Assembly (NCBI RefSeq): GCF_002914585.1
Contig: NZ_PDDM01000015.1
Location: forward strand, 62,001-126,000
Source: Pseudanabaena sp. BC1403
GTDB lineage: Bacteria; Cyanobacteriota; Cyanobacteriia; Pseudanabaenales; Pseudanabaenaceae
Length of the DNA stretch: 64,000 nucleotides
Direction of reading: 5' to 3'
Position numbers and translations under genes: made by a program. Positions 35,051 to 44,216 of this stretch are shown in pieces; position 1 is the stretch's first letter, and every line of letters starts with the position of its first letter. The notes beneath the pieces were generated by a model that did not search any database, had not been told where the DNA came from, and saw only the letters and a program-made list of their open reading frames with translations.

Positions 35051-37825
35051 ATAGCGGAGCATTCTTTGTAGAGATTTTTGGGCTGCTTCGTTGGTGGGGT
35101 GGGGTTGTTGTCCTTGGGCTAGGGCTAGGAGTTGTTGTTGTCCTGCGGTGATTTCGGTGGGGTTTGTGCCTGTGAATTGTTCCCAGACGTTGGTGAAGTA
35201 GCCGATGCCGTTGATGTAGGCTTCGGGGATGGCGGACTGGAGGAGGGTGGGGGTGACGAGTTGGGTGTGAGTGGTGTTGGCTAGTTGTACGAGTACCCAG
35301 CCGAGGAGTTGGAGGAGGTAGGGATGGCAACGGGTGAGGGTGAGGATTTGGTCTACGATGCCTGTGTCATATTCGAGGGTGAATTCGGGATCGGGATTGA
35401 GGAGTAGTTCTCTGGCTTCGTCGGGGTTGAGGTAGGTCATCTCGATGGGCATGGCGCTAATGAAGTAGCTGCTCCAATTGGTTCCGAGTTCGTCTAGGGT
35501 TTGGACTCCAGAGAAGAGGAAACTGAGGCGCGATTGATGTTGGATCAGGCTGCGGAGTTGATCAAAGAGCCTGTTGCTAATACGTCCCTGTTCCATTGCT
35601 ATGCCGATCGCTTCAAATTCATCGATATTCAGCAGGATACGTCTGTCGCCTAGTTGGGTTAGGGCGGTGTCGAGCCAGTCTTCGAGTTGGGTGTAAGGAC
35701 TGAGGCGAAATTCTTCGCGTTTGGGTGGGGCGGGTAGGAGTACTTGTTGGCTACGGGCATCGCGGTGGATGGCACGAACGATGGTGAAGCAAAAGTCGGC
35801 TTCGCTTTGGCTGGCGGATTGGCTTTGGAGGTCGATGTATACTGGTAAAACGTCACTGGTTAGGAGGCGCGGTAAGTTGAGCAGGAAGGAGCTTTTGCCA
35901 CAGCGTCGGGGACCATGCAGGATGATGGTGGGACGGTTGCGATCGAGGATTTGGCGGACGATTTGATCGGCAAAGGCGGAACGTCCTTTAAATAGTTGCG
36001 CTCTGTCGCGGGTGAGGGGATTGCCATACTGAAAGGGGTTAAGGATTTCGCCTTGGGATTGGCGTTGGAGTTGTTCTAGTTCTTGCTGGATGATGGTTTG
36101 CCACTGTTTGATTACGTTTTGCCAGCGTGGGATGGCTTTGCTTTTGACTAGTCCTGATAGTTGGGAATTTAATGTGGATAGTTGGTCAAGGATGCGTTCT
36201 AAGCCGCGTTCGCGGAGGGCAATACTTCCTGCTTGGAGGGCTGCTTCGATATTTTGAGCATATTTTTGGAAGGTGGGGAGAAGTTCAACGTTGAGGGATT
36301 TAGTATCTAATAGTTCAGTTTGGTATAGGGAGGGAACGAGTAGGGGTAAGATGGCGTGGTTGGGTGTGGCTGTGGTGATGAGTTCGGGAATGGTGTGAAT
36401 GGCGGTTAATTGATCGGCGACTAGTTGCGGTAAGGCGTTTTTAATTGTTTGTTGGAATCCATAGAGGGGCTGCTTTTGGATGGATTGAAAAATTGGTAGG
36501 GCTTCTAGGGGATTTTGGCGAAAGGCGGCGATGAGGATGCGATCGTGATTGGGTAAGGGGAGCCAGAGTAGTTCGCTAGTAAAGGGTGGTAATCTTCTTA
36601 AAACATCGAATGGATATTGTGTAACACGATAAGAGATAGTATTTACTAGTTTGAATATAAATGATATAAATTCAGGGTAAATTCTATAATAAGCAAGTAA
36701 TGTAATTGAGAAAGATAGCAAAATCAGCCAACTTTCATCCTCAATTCTAAATGCAGTCATAATAATAGCAGCAATTATTCCCAACCATTTTTCTTTCGTA
36801 GTAGAAAGACTCACTCCAACCAGCCAACAGGCGAAGAAAAACATAGGTAATGGTAAAGCACCTATATTTGTAATGATGCTCATCATAACGCCTACAGTTA
36901 TGCCCAAAACAATACTTACAAGAATGATCCCAATGTTATAACAAACGCTGTAACAAATTCTGTACGAATAGTTCGTAATATTTTCAACGTTATATCGAAT
37001 GCTATAATTAACTTTTTGAGATATGTAACCAGATCTAAATGTAAGAAAAGAATACACAATGCTAATAATAATATTGCTGGCAATATCAATACTGGTTAAT
37101 AAAAAAGCACAAACAACAACCGAAACTGAGAGTGTAATAGTTATTCCAATAACATTTATCAATATTTTTTCTAATTCAAAGGCTTTTCGATATGAGAGTA
37201 AAATAATACCTAAGCATCCAGCAACTGATAAAGTAAATACCCAGTTTTGAGTTCCTATCCAAATACAACTGACTGAAATAAGTATAAAGACAAATATTAG
37301 TAGTCTTTTTTTTGTTAATAGTGAGCTATGTTCTAAACTTAAAAGAGTAATTGTTAGGATAAATCCTAGACTGCTAATTAATAATAATCCTATAAAATTC
37401 TGCGATACAAGTAGTGAGAATTCAATAAATTTGATCAGACCTGTAACAAAGAAAGTAGGGTTTACTAAATAAACTAGGGCAAAAATTAATGGAAAATGAA
37501 AATCTATTTGGAAAACTAGACTTATACCATAAGTTGCCAAAAGAATAATTGGGAATAATAACAAATCCAAGGATCGACCATAAAAGATAATCTCTATAAT
37601 AAGAGGCAAGCTAAAAAGGCAAACAATTTGAATGAATTGGAATAGAAAGCGCCGATTTGTCTGACTAAAAAGAATATCTTGAAAGGTTGTGTCTGGTCTG
37701 TATCCATAACGCTCCTCAACAGGACTCCATTCATTCATCCTCTCCTGCAACCGAGAAGGAAAAAACATCGCCCAATACCACAACTCCCAACTCTCCCTCA
37801 ACCACAACTTCAAAGCCTCATTCAT
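34970..37825 (-). CDS. Polytopic membrane protein with C-terminal STAND-type ATPase
   Basis: The protein has 951 residues. About ten hydrophobic helices occupy residues 55-400. A helical linker (440-600) and a P-loop NTPase follow: NPFQYGNPLTRDRAQLFKGR before Walker A GPRRCGKSS (Lys 644), and Walker B ILLNIDEFE (Asp 735, Glu 736). The C-terminal winged-helix-like end is FEVPLIERWVREKSS. STAND ATPases act as signal-triggered switches in conflict systems. The start overlaps the trypsin-STAND gene by 4 bases (ATGA). The membrane part is AT-rich and the ATPase part GC-rich, so the protein may be a recent fusion. Confidence 0.82.
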   Translation of the reverse strand: MNEALKLWLRESWELWYWAMFFPSRLQERMNEWSPVEERYGYRPDTTFQDILFSQTNRRFLFQFIQIVCLFSLPLIIEIIFYGRSLDLLLFPIILLATYGISLVFQIDFHFPLIFALVYLVNPTFFVTGLIKFIEFSLLVSQNFIGLLLISSLGFILTITLLSLEHSSLLTKKRLLIFVFILISVSCIWIGTQNWVFTLSVAGCLGIILLSYRKAFELEKILINVIGITITLSVSVVVCAFLLTSIDIASNIIISIVYSFLTFRSGYISQKVNYSIRYNVENITNYSYRICYSVCYNIGIILVSIVLGITVGVMMSIITNIGALPLPMFFFACWLVGVSLSTTKEKWLGIIAAIIMTAFRIEDESWLILLSFSITLLAYYRIYPEFISFIFKLVNTISYRVTQYPFDVLRRLPPFTSELLWLPLPNHDRILIAAFRQNPLEALPIFQSIQKQPLYGFQQTIKNALPQLVADQLTAIHTIPELITTATPNHAILPLLVPSLYQTELLDTKSLNVELLPTFQKYAQNIEAALQAGSIALRERGLERILDQLSTLNSQLSGLVKSKAIPRWQNVIKQWQTIIQQELEQLQRQSQGEILNPFQYGNPLTRDRAQLFKGRSAFADQIVRQILDRNRPTIILHGPRRCGKSSFLLNLPRLLTSDVLPVYIDLQSQSASQSEADFCFTIVRAIHRDARSQQVLLPAPPKREEFRLSPYTQLEDWLDTALTQLGDRRILLNIDEFEAIGIAMEQGRISNRLFDQLRSLIQHQSRLSFLFSGVQTLDELGTNWSSYFISAMPIEMTYLNPDEARELLLNPDPEFTLEYDTGIVDQILTLTRCHPYLLQLLGWVLVQLANTTHTQLVTPTLLQSAIPEAYINGIGYFTNVWEQFTGTNPTEITAGQQQLLALAQGQQPHPTNEAAQKSLQRMLRYHIIEKIDNQYKFEVPLIERWVREKSS

Positions 37826-39372
37826 CGCAAACCTCGCACAAACTCCGCAAACACATCACTAAACAACTCCCCATTAGTTCCCAACAACCCATACCGTTGC
37901 AACCAATCCCGCGTCACAGGAGCCGCCGCAGTTGCCGATTTCCCCGCCGCCACTCTCAAAGCATGACGTTCCAAATCAGACAGATCATAAAAAATCCCCG
38001 CCCAATGCGAATGCACCTGAAATAGAAACTCCCTTTTTACCACTTCCACATCACCATGCTGCCAAATCAACGCCGCCGCCATCTGTGTATAAAAAGGCAA
38101 CCGCCCCGCCAAATTATTAACCAAATTCAGCGTGTCCGTCCCACAACTAGAAAAGCCATCTCGCAATAACTTCTCCCATGCCTCAATCTCTAACGCCCCC
38201 AACACCGTCGTACTAAAAATATTTCCAAACGGTGAAGTTAAACCCAAATTTTTATAAATCTCACTAAGCGGATGCCGACTCGCCACCACCAGCGAAAACA
38301 AACCCGCCCCAGCCTTCGATCGCCAATCCTCACCCCAATCTTGAAACTTATCCAACCGATAACCAATACTTTCCAACTCATCCAAAATCACAATCAATCG
38401 ATAACCCTCATCTCTCAGTTCCAGCAAAGCATCCTCGACCTCATAGGGATCGATATTATCACCCCTACCCCAAGGCGCTGTCCCAACCTGTGCTTTAATA
38501 CCACGCCTCAATCCTTCCATCAGTCCATAAGGATCGTGAAACTTACTATCTTGCAAATCCAACAACACAATTAACGGCTGTTGCGAATCCTGAAAGAAAA
38601 CTTGCGGACGTTCCTTGATATAGCGCAAAAACGAACTCTTGCCACTGCGCCGCAACCCGACAATATTCACACATTGCGCCGAAATTGCCCCAATCCGATT
38701 TTTGACATCGGCGATCGCACTCACCCGACCATAAAAGCGATCGGGCGACACAGGCGCACCATACTGAAACGGATTCACATCACCCCGTTGCTGCTGGTGA
38801 AACTGACGATTTTGAGTCGCAAGATCGGGAAAATACTCAAACACTGTCGCGATCGGAATTCCACCACCACCCAAGGGCAAACTGCGATCTTCCGTATATT
38901 TAACAACACCACAAACCTTACCCGTAGCAGGATTGAGCAACGGCGCACCACTTAACCCCGAGCGAACCCTGCCATCACTAAACTTAATCTTCGGCGGCAC
39001 ATCACCATTCAGCCCATCGTATCGCAACGTTACAGGCGCACCATTCGGGTCAATATCAGGATAGCCATAGGCAAAAAGATCGTCAAAAGCAGCGATCGCC
39101 CCATCCAACTCCACACAGGCTAAAGCTTCCAACGTCTCAAATTGCAACAGAGCCAGATCGACAGGATCGGGAAAAGACTGTAAAACCTTCGCCACTGCAA
39201 AATCCTCTTGGTTTTGCCATCTCACCTTAATCGGGCGATCGCCAGCATTTTTAACCACATGATGACAGGTCAAAATCAGCCCCGCCGCCACAAAGAAACC
39301 TGTACCGTGAGTATTATCAATACTTAGCTTCACCGTACAAGTATGGAGATTGTCAGGACTGAGACTAGCCAA
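37822..39372 (-). CDS. Trypsin-like protease fused to STAND-type ATPase
   Basis: The protein has 516 residues and no signal peptide, so it is cytoplasmic. Residues 10-180 are a trypsin-like domain with an intact triad: His 38 (TCHHVV), Asp 72 (PVDLALL) and Ser 141 (GLSGAP). A linker leads to NPFQYGAPVSPDRFYGR, Walker A GLRRSGKSS (Lys 245) and Walker B VILDELES (Asp 331, Glu 332), then a winged-helix-like end. The NPFQYG lead-in is shared with the next gene. Such protease-NTPase fusions are proposed effectors of NTP-dependent conflict systems in which substrate recognition triggers proteolysis. It overlaps the Trypco1-like gene by 8 bases. Confidence 0.88.
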   Translation of the reverse strand: MASLSPDNLHTCTVKLSIDNTHGTGFFVAAGLILTCHHVVKNAGDRPIKVRWQNQEDFAVAKVLQSFPDPVDLALLQFETLEALACVELDGAIAAFDDLFAYGYPDIDPNGAPVTLRYDGLNGDVPPKIKFSDGRVRSGLSGAPLLNPATGKVCGVVKYTEDRSLPLGGGGIPIATVFEYFPDLATQNRQFHQQQRGDVNPFQYGAPVSPDRFYGRVSAIADVKNRIGAISAQCVNIVGLRRSGKSSFLRYIKERPQVFFQDSQQPLIVLLDLQDSKFHDPYGLMEGLRRGIKAQVGTAPWGRGDNIDPYEVEDALLELRDEGYRLIVILDELESIGYRLDKFQDWGEDWRSKAGAGLFSLVVASRHPLSEIYKNLGLTSPFGNIFSTTVLGALEIEAWEKLLRDGFSSCGTDTLNLVNNLAGRLPFYTQMAAALIWQHGDVEVVKREFLFQVHSHWAGIFYDLSDLERHALRVAAGKSATAAAPVTRDWLQRYGLLGTNGELFSDVFAEFVRGLR

Positions 39373-39700
39373 TGGTCTTCACCGTCCCTATTTCCTTTGT
39401 CCATTCTAGCGAAATTTCTAGATTTGCCTTACCACTACCTTTGACCAGTACGGCTGTTAACTGACCCGCCTCAACCGCTAACTCCATACCAAACTTCACC
39501 GTCGCCTTATTAGGTTTAGCACGATTAATCGGCTCAGCGATCGCTTGGACAATTCCGCCGAGCGCATCAGTTACCGCTTTAAACTTACTGGCTTCATTTG
39601 CCACATCCTCACGCCCAGTTTGTGTTACCTCAACCAGAATCGTAGTTCCATCTTCCAGTTGTACAGGGATATTTTGAGTGCGAGTTTCTGAGTCATTCAT
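39365..39700 (-). CDS. Trypco1-like (trypsin-co-occurring) protein
   Basis: The protein has 111 residues. It reads as a small beta-rich domain: IPVQLEDGTTILVEVTQ, then FKAVTDALGGIVQAIAEPI, then ATVKFGMELAVEAGQLTAVLVKGSGKANLEISLEW. This matches the CU044_2847/Trypco1 family known to occur beside trypsin-like conflict-system proteases. Here too it is the first gene of the operon and overlaps the trypsin-STAND gene. It might be a substrate, regulator or sensor of the protease. No promoter is identified in the 166-base divergent gap. Confidence 0.78.
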   Translation of the reverse strand: MNDSETRTQNIPVQLEDGTTILVEVTQTGREDVANEASKFKAVTDALGGIVQAIAEPINRAKPNKATVKFGMELAVEAGQLTAVLVKGSGKANLEISLEWTKEIGTVKTIG

Positions 39701-39866
39701 TTTAGTTTCAAGCTTGTTAACATCAAAATTTTAGTTTAGTTGATTTTCTCAATAAAACCACAAAAAAATGTCATATAGTTCTGAAGAAAAACTCAATAGA
39801 CTTCATTTACAAAAATAACGCCAGAAGCTGATAATTATTGTATCTAGTCATTGTGGTGAGCATGAT

Positions 39867-40613
39867 ATGGGAATAATGAAGGCTAAGGTTGCGACAAAAC
39901 TGAAAGTGCGCCCAGTGGATTCAGCACAACTCACAAAACCTAACGAAACGATAGATGTCCCCGTTGGTAAAACCTATGGATTTGATAAATTTGAACCTGC
40001 TGACAATGGACATGTCAAAGTAATTTTAGCGGCTGGTAGTGGAACTTACTTCGTTTTTCCACCACATTGGGAAGGACTAGTACCTGACGCTCCTCAAATT
40101 GTCAGTAAAAAACAAGCTGAATCATTCTTTGGCAGACAAATTACAGATGCTCAACTTCAAGATTTGAACTCCTGTTTAGTTCGCTACAAGATTACTACCG
40201 CGCCTAGATTGCGGCATTTTCTTAGTCAAATTGCCCACGAGTCTGGTGGCTTGCAATATACACAAGAATTTGCCGATGGTAAGGATTATGAAGGTCGCCA
40301 AGATTTGGGGAATGTGAATCCAGGTGACGGACCAAAATATAAAGGGGCTGGAGTGATTCAGCTTACAGGGCGGGCTAATTATCAGGCTTTTAGTAAGGCG
40401 ATCGCTGATCCTAAAGTGATGGATGGAGTCGCCTATGTTGCATCAAAATATCCATTTACCAGTGCTGGGTTTTGGTGGTCTAACAACAATATGAATGCCC
40501 TATGCGATCGCGGTGCAAGTGTCGAAGAAGTGACTTTACGTGTGAATGGTGGCTATAACGGTCTAGACGATCGCAAATATTACTTTGACAAAGCTCGCGG
40601 TATTTTTGCCTAA
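39867..40613 (+). CDS. GH19 chitinase/endolysin-like protein
   Basis: The protein has 248 residues. The N-terminal 75 residues look like an SH3-type domain ([11 protein letters not shown] ... [11 protein letters not shown]). Residues 90-248 are a family 19 lysozyme/chitinase fold: [17 protein letters not shown] with the catalytic Glu in HESGG, then [18 protein letters not shown] and the [20 protein letters not shown] ending typical of phage-type GH19 endolysins. No signal peptide is visible, as in endolysins that exit by other means. It diverges from the conflict operon. A peptidoglycan-hydrolase role is likely; a prophage origin is possible but no other phage gene is near. Confidence 0.83.
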   Translation: MGIMKAKVATKLKVRPVDSAQLTKPNETIDVPVGKTYGFDKFEPADNGHVKVILAAGSGTYFVFPPHWEGLVPDAPQIVSKKQAESFFGRQITDAQLQDLNSCLVRYKITTAPRLRHFLSQIAHESGGLQYTQEFADGKDYEGRQDLGNVNPGDGPKYKGAGVIQLTGRANYQAFSKAIADPKVMDGVAYVASKYPFTSAGFWWSNNNMNALCDRGASVEEVTLRVNGGYNGLDDRKYYFDKARGIFA

Positions 40614-40658
40614 CAGCAAAGGAAAAGACAGTGCTAAGCACTGTCTTTTCCTTTGCTG
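40614..40658 (+). terminator. 22-bp hairpin after the GH19 gene
   Basis: CAGCAAAGGAAAAGACAGTG and its complement pair around a single A, one base after the stop. Another short hairpin (40668-40710) resembles a partial ATACCAA-type repeat. Confidence 0.65.
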
Positions 40659-40764
40659 GATTTGATTTTTAATGCACAAAAGGGTCGGCACACTTTTGTG
40701 CATTGGGGTTTAGACATCAAAAAAAATAACAACTACAACAATTTGCGACCAAACAAACTACTAT

Positions 40765-40805
40765 AAATTTTTGAAACTGTTGCAAAGCAACAGTTTCAAA
40801 AATTT
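40765..40805. other. 19-bp hairpin upstream of the Cache/channel operon
   Basis: AAATTTTTGAAACTGTTGC, loop AAA and its perfect complement. It lies 74 bases before the Cache gene start and may be a repeat or a leader structure. Confidence 0.5.
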
Positions 40806-40878
40806 ATTAATTATGGCTTGAGCACAATTCGCTTTAAGAAATGGAATCAGCCTCCTGTAGATTAACTGCAAGCAAAAT

Positions 40879-42039
40879 ATGAATATTAAGTGGAAGTCTC
40901 AACTGTTGTTGTTTATGGTGGCTATAACCACTTCGATCGTGTCGGCATATTCGGGGTTTCAGGCTAACAATGCCATGATCGAAAGTGCGAAGAAACGAGA
41001 ACTGAATGTTACATCCACATTGATCCAGAGCAACATCGCCGAACAGATTAACAAAGCCTCCGCCCGCGCTTCATTAGTGTCTTCATTGCCATCGATCAAG
41101 CAAGCTTTTCGGGCAAAAAACCGCGAAGAGATCGCAAATCGTCTATTGCCAGCCATGATTGTCCAACGCGATCAGTTTGGAATCAGAGAGGGGCAGTTTA
41201 TCTTGCCACCTGCGATCTCTTTCTTGCGTATCTATGCTCTTAAGGATGGACATGGTGAAGATCTGAGTGGATTTCGTCAGATGCTACTGGTAGCTAATCG
41301 CACTGGGGAACCTCAACGCGGTATGGAAATCGGTCGGCGCGGGCTTAGCATTCGCGCAGTCTATCCAGTCAAAGATGATGAGGGGTTGATCGGTAGCTTT
41401 GAAATAGGCTTAAGTTTCTCATCGGTGCTCTCACAAACTAAGACAAATACAGGCTTTGATGTGGGTGTGTTCATCGACGATAAATTGATGACTGAGGTCG
41501 CCAAATTGCAGCCTCGTCCAGATAGTGAGCGCATCATTGGTGGATACCAAGCCGTCGAAGTCACAGACTGGGCGGCTCTCAAGCCACTACTATCTCCCGC
41601 AGTCTTTGCCAAGGCGCGTGATGTTTCTGTTGAACTTCTCACCGTCAATGGCAATGACTACGGACTGGTCTTAGTGCCCGTGCTGGACTACAAGGGTGAA
41701 CGTATCGGTGCGGTAGTGGCAGTTCGAGACTTTAGTGAATTCCAGAATCAGCAAAGGTGGGCACTCACAGGCACAGTTGCAATGGCAGGATTACAGATAG
41801 TGTTGCTGACTGGTGCTTTGTTAATCGTGGTTAATGCCATGTTGCTCAAGCCCTTTGCCGCGATCGCAAGTGCCAGCAACGAACTAGCCGATGGAAATCC
41901 AGCCCCTGATCTCGAAGATTTGGCAAACCGCCGCGATGAGATTGGCGGCATGGCGCGATCGCTACAAACTCTTGTTGTCTCTAAAGGGAATGGAAAGGGC
42001 AATACTAAAGATGCTGTGAAGGAGTCAAAAAATGCGTAG
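40879..42039 (+). CDS. Cache-domain membrane receptor ending in HAMP
   Basis: The protein has 386 residues. A first membrane helix (about 8-26) precedes a periplasmic region of some 260 residues that resembles the double-Cache ligand-binding folds of chemoreceptors (for example IRAVYPVKDDEGLIGSFEIGLSF and GLVLVPVLDYKGERIGAVVAVRD). A second helix (about 297-322) and HAMP (about 323-370: LLKPFAAIASASNELADGN ... RRDEIGGMARSLQTL) follow. The protein then stops after a short Lys/Gly/Asn tail: no methyl-accepting, kinase or cyclase domain exists. The last 8 bases overlap the channel gene, so the two are translated together and the channel is the likely output. Confidence 0.87.
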   Translation: MNIKWKSQLLLFMVAITTSIVSAYSGFQANNAMIESAKKRELNVTSTLIQSNIAEQINKASARASLVSSLPSIKQAFRAKNREEIANRLLPAMIVQRDQFGIREGQFILPPAISFLRIYALKDGHGEDLSGFRQMLLVANRTGEPQRGMEIGRRGLSIRAVYPVKDDEGLIGSFEIGLSFSSVLSQTKTNTGFDVGVFIDDKLMTEVAKLQPRPDSERIIGGYQAVEVTDWAALKPLLSPAVFAKARDVSVELLTVNGNDYGLVLVPVLDYKGERIGAVVAVRDFSEFQNQQRWALTGTVAMAGLQIVLLTGALLIVVNAMLLKPFAAIASASNELADGNPAPDLEDLANRRDEIGGMARSLQTLVVSKGNGKGNTKDAVKESKNA

Positions 42040-43330
42040 ACCATGGAAATTTTCGCTATCCCACATCCTCACCATTTTTTTATTGTGCATTTCCTTCACT
42101 TTTGCTACCTATATTGGGGCAGGAGCAAACATCGCAACGACCGCTATCTTTGCGCAATCTAATCCTGAAGCGACAAATAATCCCACAACACCTGCACCTA
42201 ATCAGTCAGTGGCAAACCCCACAGTTACTGATGCAGCAAAGCCTCCAGCAAACAAAGATGGTGCTGCTAATCCAACAAAGCCGCCAGTTAAAGATATCGC
42301 CAAAAAAACTACTACACCAGACGAAAACCCACTGGGGATGAATAATCTTGTTCCTTTTCCTTCTAATGTGGCTCTCCCTATAAATGTAGGTGTAGCCTTA
42401 TTTGTAAATAACATCAGCAAAATCAGCGAAGCTAGTAATACCTTTGAGAGTCAGTTTGATTTAAGGTACAACTGGAAAGATCCTCGCTTAGCCTTCGATA
42501 CTGGCGAGATGGGAACTAATCGTTTGGAGTTTGGACAAGAAGCTGCTGTAGCAAAATTAGCCACCATCTGGAACCCGCAGATTAAAATCACTAACATCAT
42601 CGAGAAAGATGCTCAAATCGTTCCAGGCTTATTCATTCATTATGATGGTGAAGTAGAGCTCATCCAGCGTGTCAAGGCGACCTTTGAGACCAAATTAAAT
42701 TTAGATGCTTTCCCCTTTGACACCCAGTCTCTGCTAGTAGCCATGTTGTCATCTAAATACAATTCTAATCAGATTGCAATGACTCAGGATCAGAATGATC
42801 TGAACGAATCAGGACTCGATCCAGACCTCAAAGTTAATGGATGGAAGCCACAGGGAATATCCTTTAAAATGACACAGCTACGCGCTTGGAATGGAGCATT
42901 TCTCCGTCAGATTGAAGCTCGCGTAGGTATGAAACGTATCCCGAATGCGATTCTAGGCTCGATCTTCACACCATTCTTCTTGACTTTAATCGTACCGACG
43001 ATCTTTACATTCTTCGCAAATGTAGACTTAGCGCCCCGTCTAGTCGCATGGAGTGGCTCAATCTTGGCATTAGTGGCGCTTACCTTCACATTTTCAGTGC
43101 GATACCCTTGGCTCGGCAGCAACAGCCTCGTATCGCAGATATTCACCGCAGGACATGCCTTTCAGCTTGTCTCCGTACTTTTATCGATAACACTGTTTAA
43201 CCCAGATGTAGCTAAAAAGATGGATCGGTTCATAGTTGCCGAACTCGTCAGCTATCTACGGTGGCTTGTTCCTGTCGGCTTCTTGGGGGTCTTGATCACT
43301 AAGTCTCTACTCACAGCTTTCGACTGGTAA
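42032..43330 (+). CDS. Pentameric ligand-gated ion channel homologue
   Basis: The protein has 432 residues. A signal peptide (about 1-40) and a Pro/Ala/Lys-rich linker (45-110) precede a ligand-binding domain bearing Cys-loop-receptor hallmarks: YNWKDPRL (146-153), WNPQI (Trp 180) and the loop core LDAFPFDTQ (Pro 228). Four C-terminal helices follow (about 300-432), the second being the likely pore (LVAWSGSILALVALTF). Prokaryotic relatives such as GLIC are proton-gated; this ligand is unknown. The two Cys of eukaryotic receptors are absent, as in bacterial channels. It overlaps the Cache receptor gene by 8 bases. Confidence 0.88.
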   Translation: MRRPWKFSLSHILTIFLLCISFTFATYIGAGANIATTAIFAQSNPEATNNPTTPAPNQSVANPTVTDAAKPPANKDGAANPTKPPVKDIAKKTTTPDENPLGMNNLVPFPSNVALPINVGVALFVNNISKISEASNTFESQFDLRYNWKDPRLAFDTGEMGTNRLEFGQEAAVAKLATIWNPQIKITNIIEKDAQIVPGLFIHYDGEVELIQRVKATFETKLNLDAFPFDTQSLLVAMLSSKYNSNQIAMTQDQNDLNESGLDPDLKVNGWKPQGISFKMTQLRAWNGAFLRQIEARVGMKRIPNAILGSIFTPFFLTLIVPTIFTFFANVDLAPRLVAWSGSILALVALTFTFSVRYPWLGSNSLVSQIFTAGHAFQLVSVLLSITLFNPDVAKKMDRFIVAELVSYLRWLVPVGFLGVLITKSLLTAFDW

Positions 43331-43346
43331 TGCGATCGCCTAGTCT

Positions 43347-43376
43347 AAAAAAAGCGGCGCTTCGCGCCGCTTTTTT
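43347..43376. terminator. Bidirectional terminator between channel and apt genes
   Basis: A-run, GCGGCGC, TTC, GCGCCGC, T-run. It is symmetric for both converging transcripts. Confidence 0.85.
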
Positions 43377-43377
43377 G

Positions 43378-43899
43378 TTAATAATTTACTAAGGAAAAAA
43401 TTGGCACTTCTGGTAATGCTTTCCTGCCATTGAGAAAATCCAGCTCAATCAAAAATCCATAGCCAATTAGTTCTGCCCCTGATTGCTCGACCAGTTTGGC
43501 GGCAGCAGCAGCCGTTCCACCTGTGGCTATCACATCATCGATAATAATCACTCGCTTACCTGAAGAGATCGCATCTTGATGCATCTCTAAGGTATCAGTT
43601 CCATATTCCAAAGCGTATTCAACTCGAAATACTGCTGCTGGTAATTTTTTGGGTTTACGGACAGGTACAAAGCCACAACCTAAAGCCATCGCCATTGGTG
43701 CGCCAAGGATAAAGCCTCGTGATTCAATGCCGATAATACAGTCAATCTCTCCAATATTCAGTTCTGCAAATTTTGTTTTAAAGCCTTGGATAACGGCTGT
43801 TAGTCCCTGAGGATGTGCTAACAAAGGCGTAATATCTCGAAACATGATGCCTTGCTGTGGAAAATCAGGAATATCACGAATAATGCTTTTAAAATCCAT
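43378..43899 (-). CDS. apt: Adenine phosphoribosyltransferase
   Basis: Apt salvages adenine to AMP using PRPP. It has 173 residues, the normal length. The PRPP-binding loop is [13 protein letters not shown], the N-terminal block is [18 protein letters not shown], and [12 protein letters not shown] is diagnostic of the family. It is encoded close to, but on the opposite strand from, the urate-degradation operon. The two are linked by purine metabolism though not co-transcribed. Confidence 0.96.
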   Translation of the reverse strand: MDFKSIIRDIPDFPQQGIMFRDITPLLAHPQGLTAVIQGFKTKFAELNIGEIDCIIGIESRGFILGAPMAMALGCGFVPVRKPKKLPAAVFRVEYALEYGTDTLEMHQDAISSGKRVIIIDDVIATGGTAAAAAKLVEQSGAELIGYGFLIELDFLNGRKALPEVPIFSLVNY

Positions 43900-44090
43900 A
43901 GGGTTGCTTGCTGCTAGAGAGTCTCACAATTTTATCGGTATGCGCGATCGCATTTACAGCAATTTGTTTTCAAACCCGCCACAAATAAAAATATACAATC
44001 TATTGCGGGGCTTCGCCCTGCGCCCCTTTTTGTAGCAGGTTTGATCGACAACTGCTGTAACACAAGAGTATCGTAGTTTCATAACCTAAA

Positions 44091-44151
44091 AATAAAGAAC
44101 CGATTTTTTGTGGCGCAGCGAAGCCACGCCACAAAAAATCGGTTCTTTATT
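44091..44151. other. 24-bp hairpin upstream of hpxO
   Basis: Perfect arms at 44091-44114 and 44128-44151. It lies between the divergent apt and hpxO genes, so it does not terminate either gene. The rest of the 317-base gap holds an imperfect palindrome near 44010 (GCGGGGCTTCGCCCTGC) and nothing else I recognise. Confidence 0.5.
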
Positions 44152-44216
44152 GAAATTTTGATGTGCATCAAAAAACATGCATGTATACTGTATGCAAAGT
44201 ATATGGGTTTGTTGCG

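Noticed and set aside
35028-35330. Pro/His/Thr-rich minus-strand frame, and similar frames on the plus strand at 37687-38955
   Set aside because: They are shadows of the two STAND genes; the biased composition arises from strong strand skew there.
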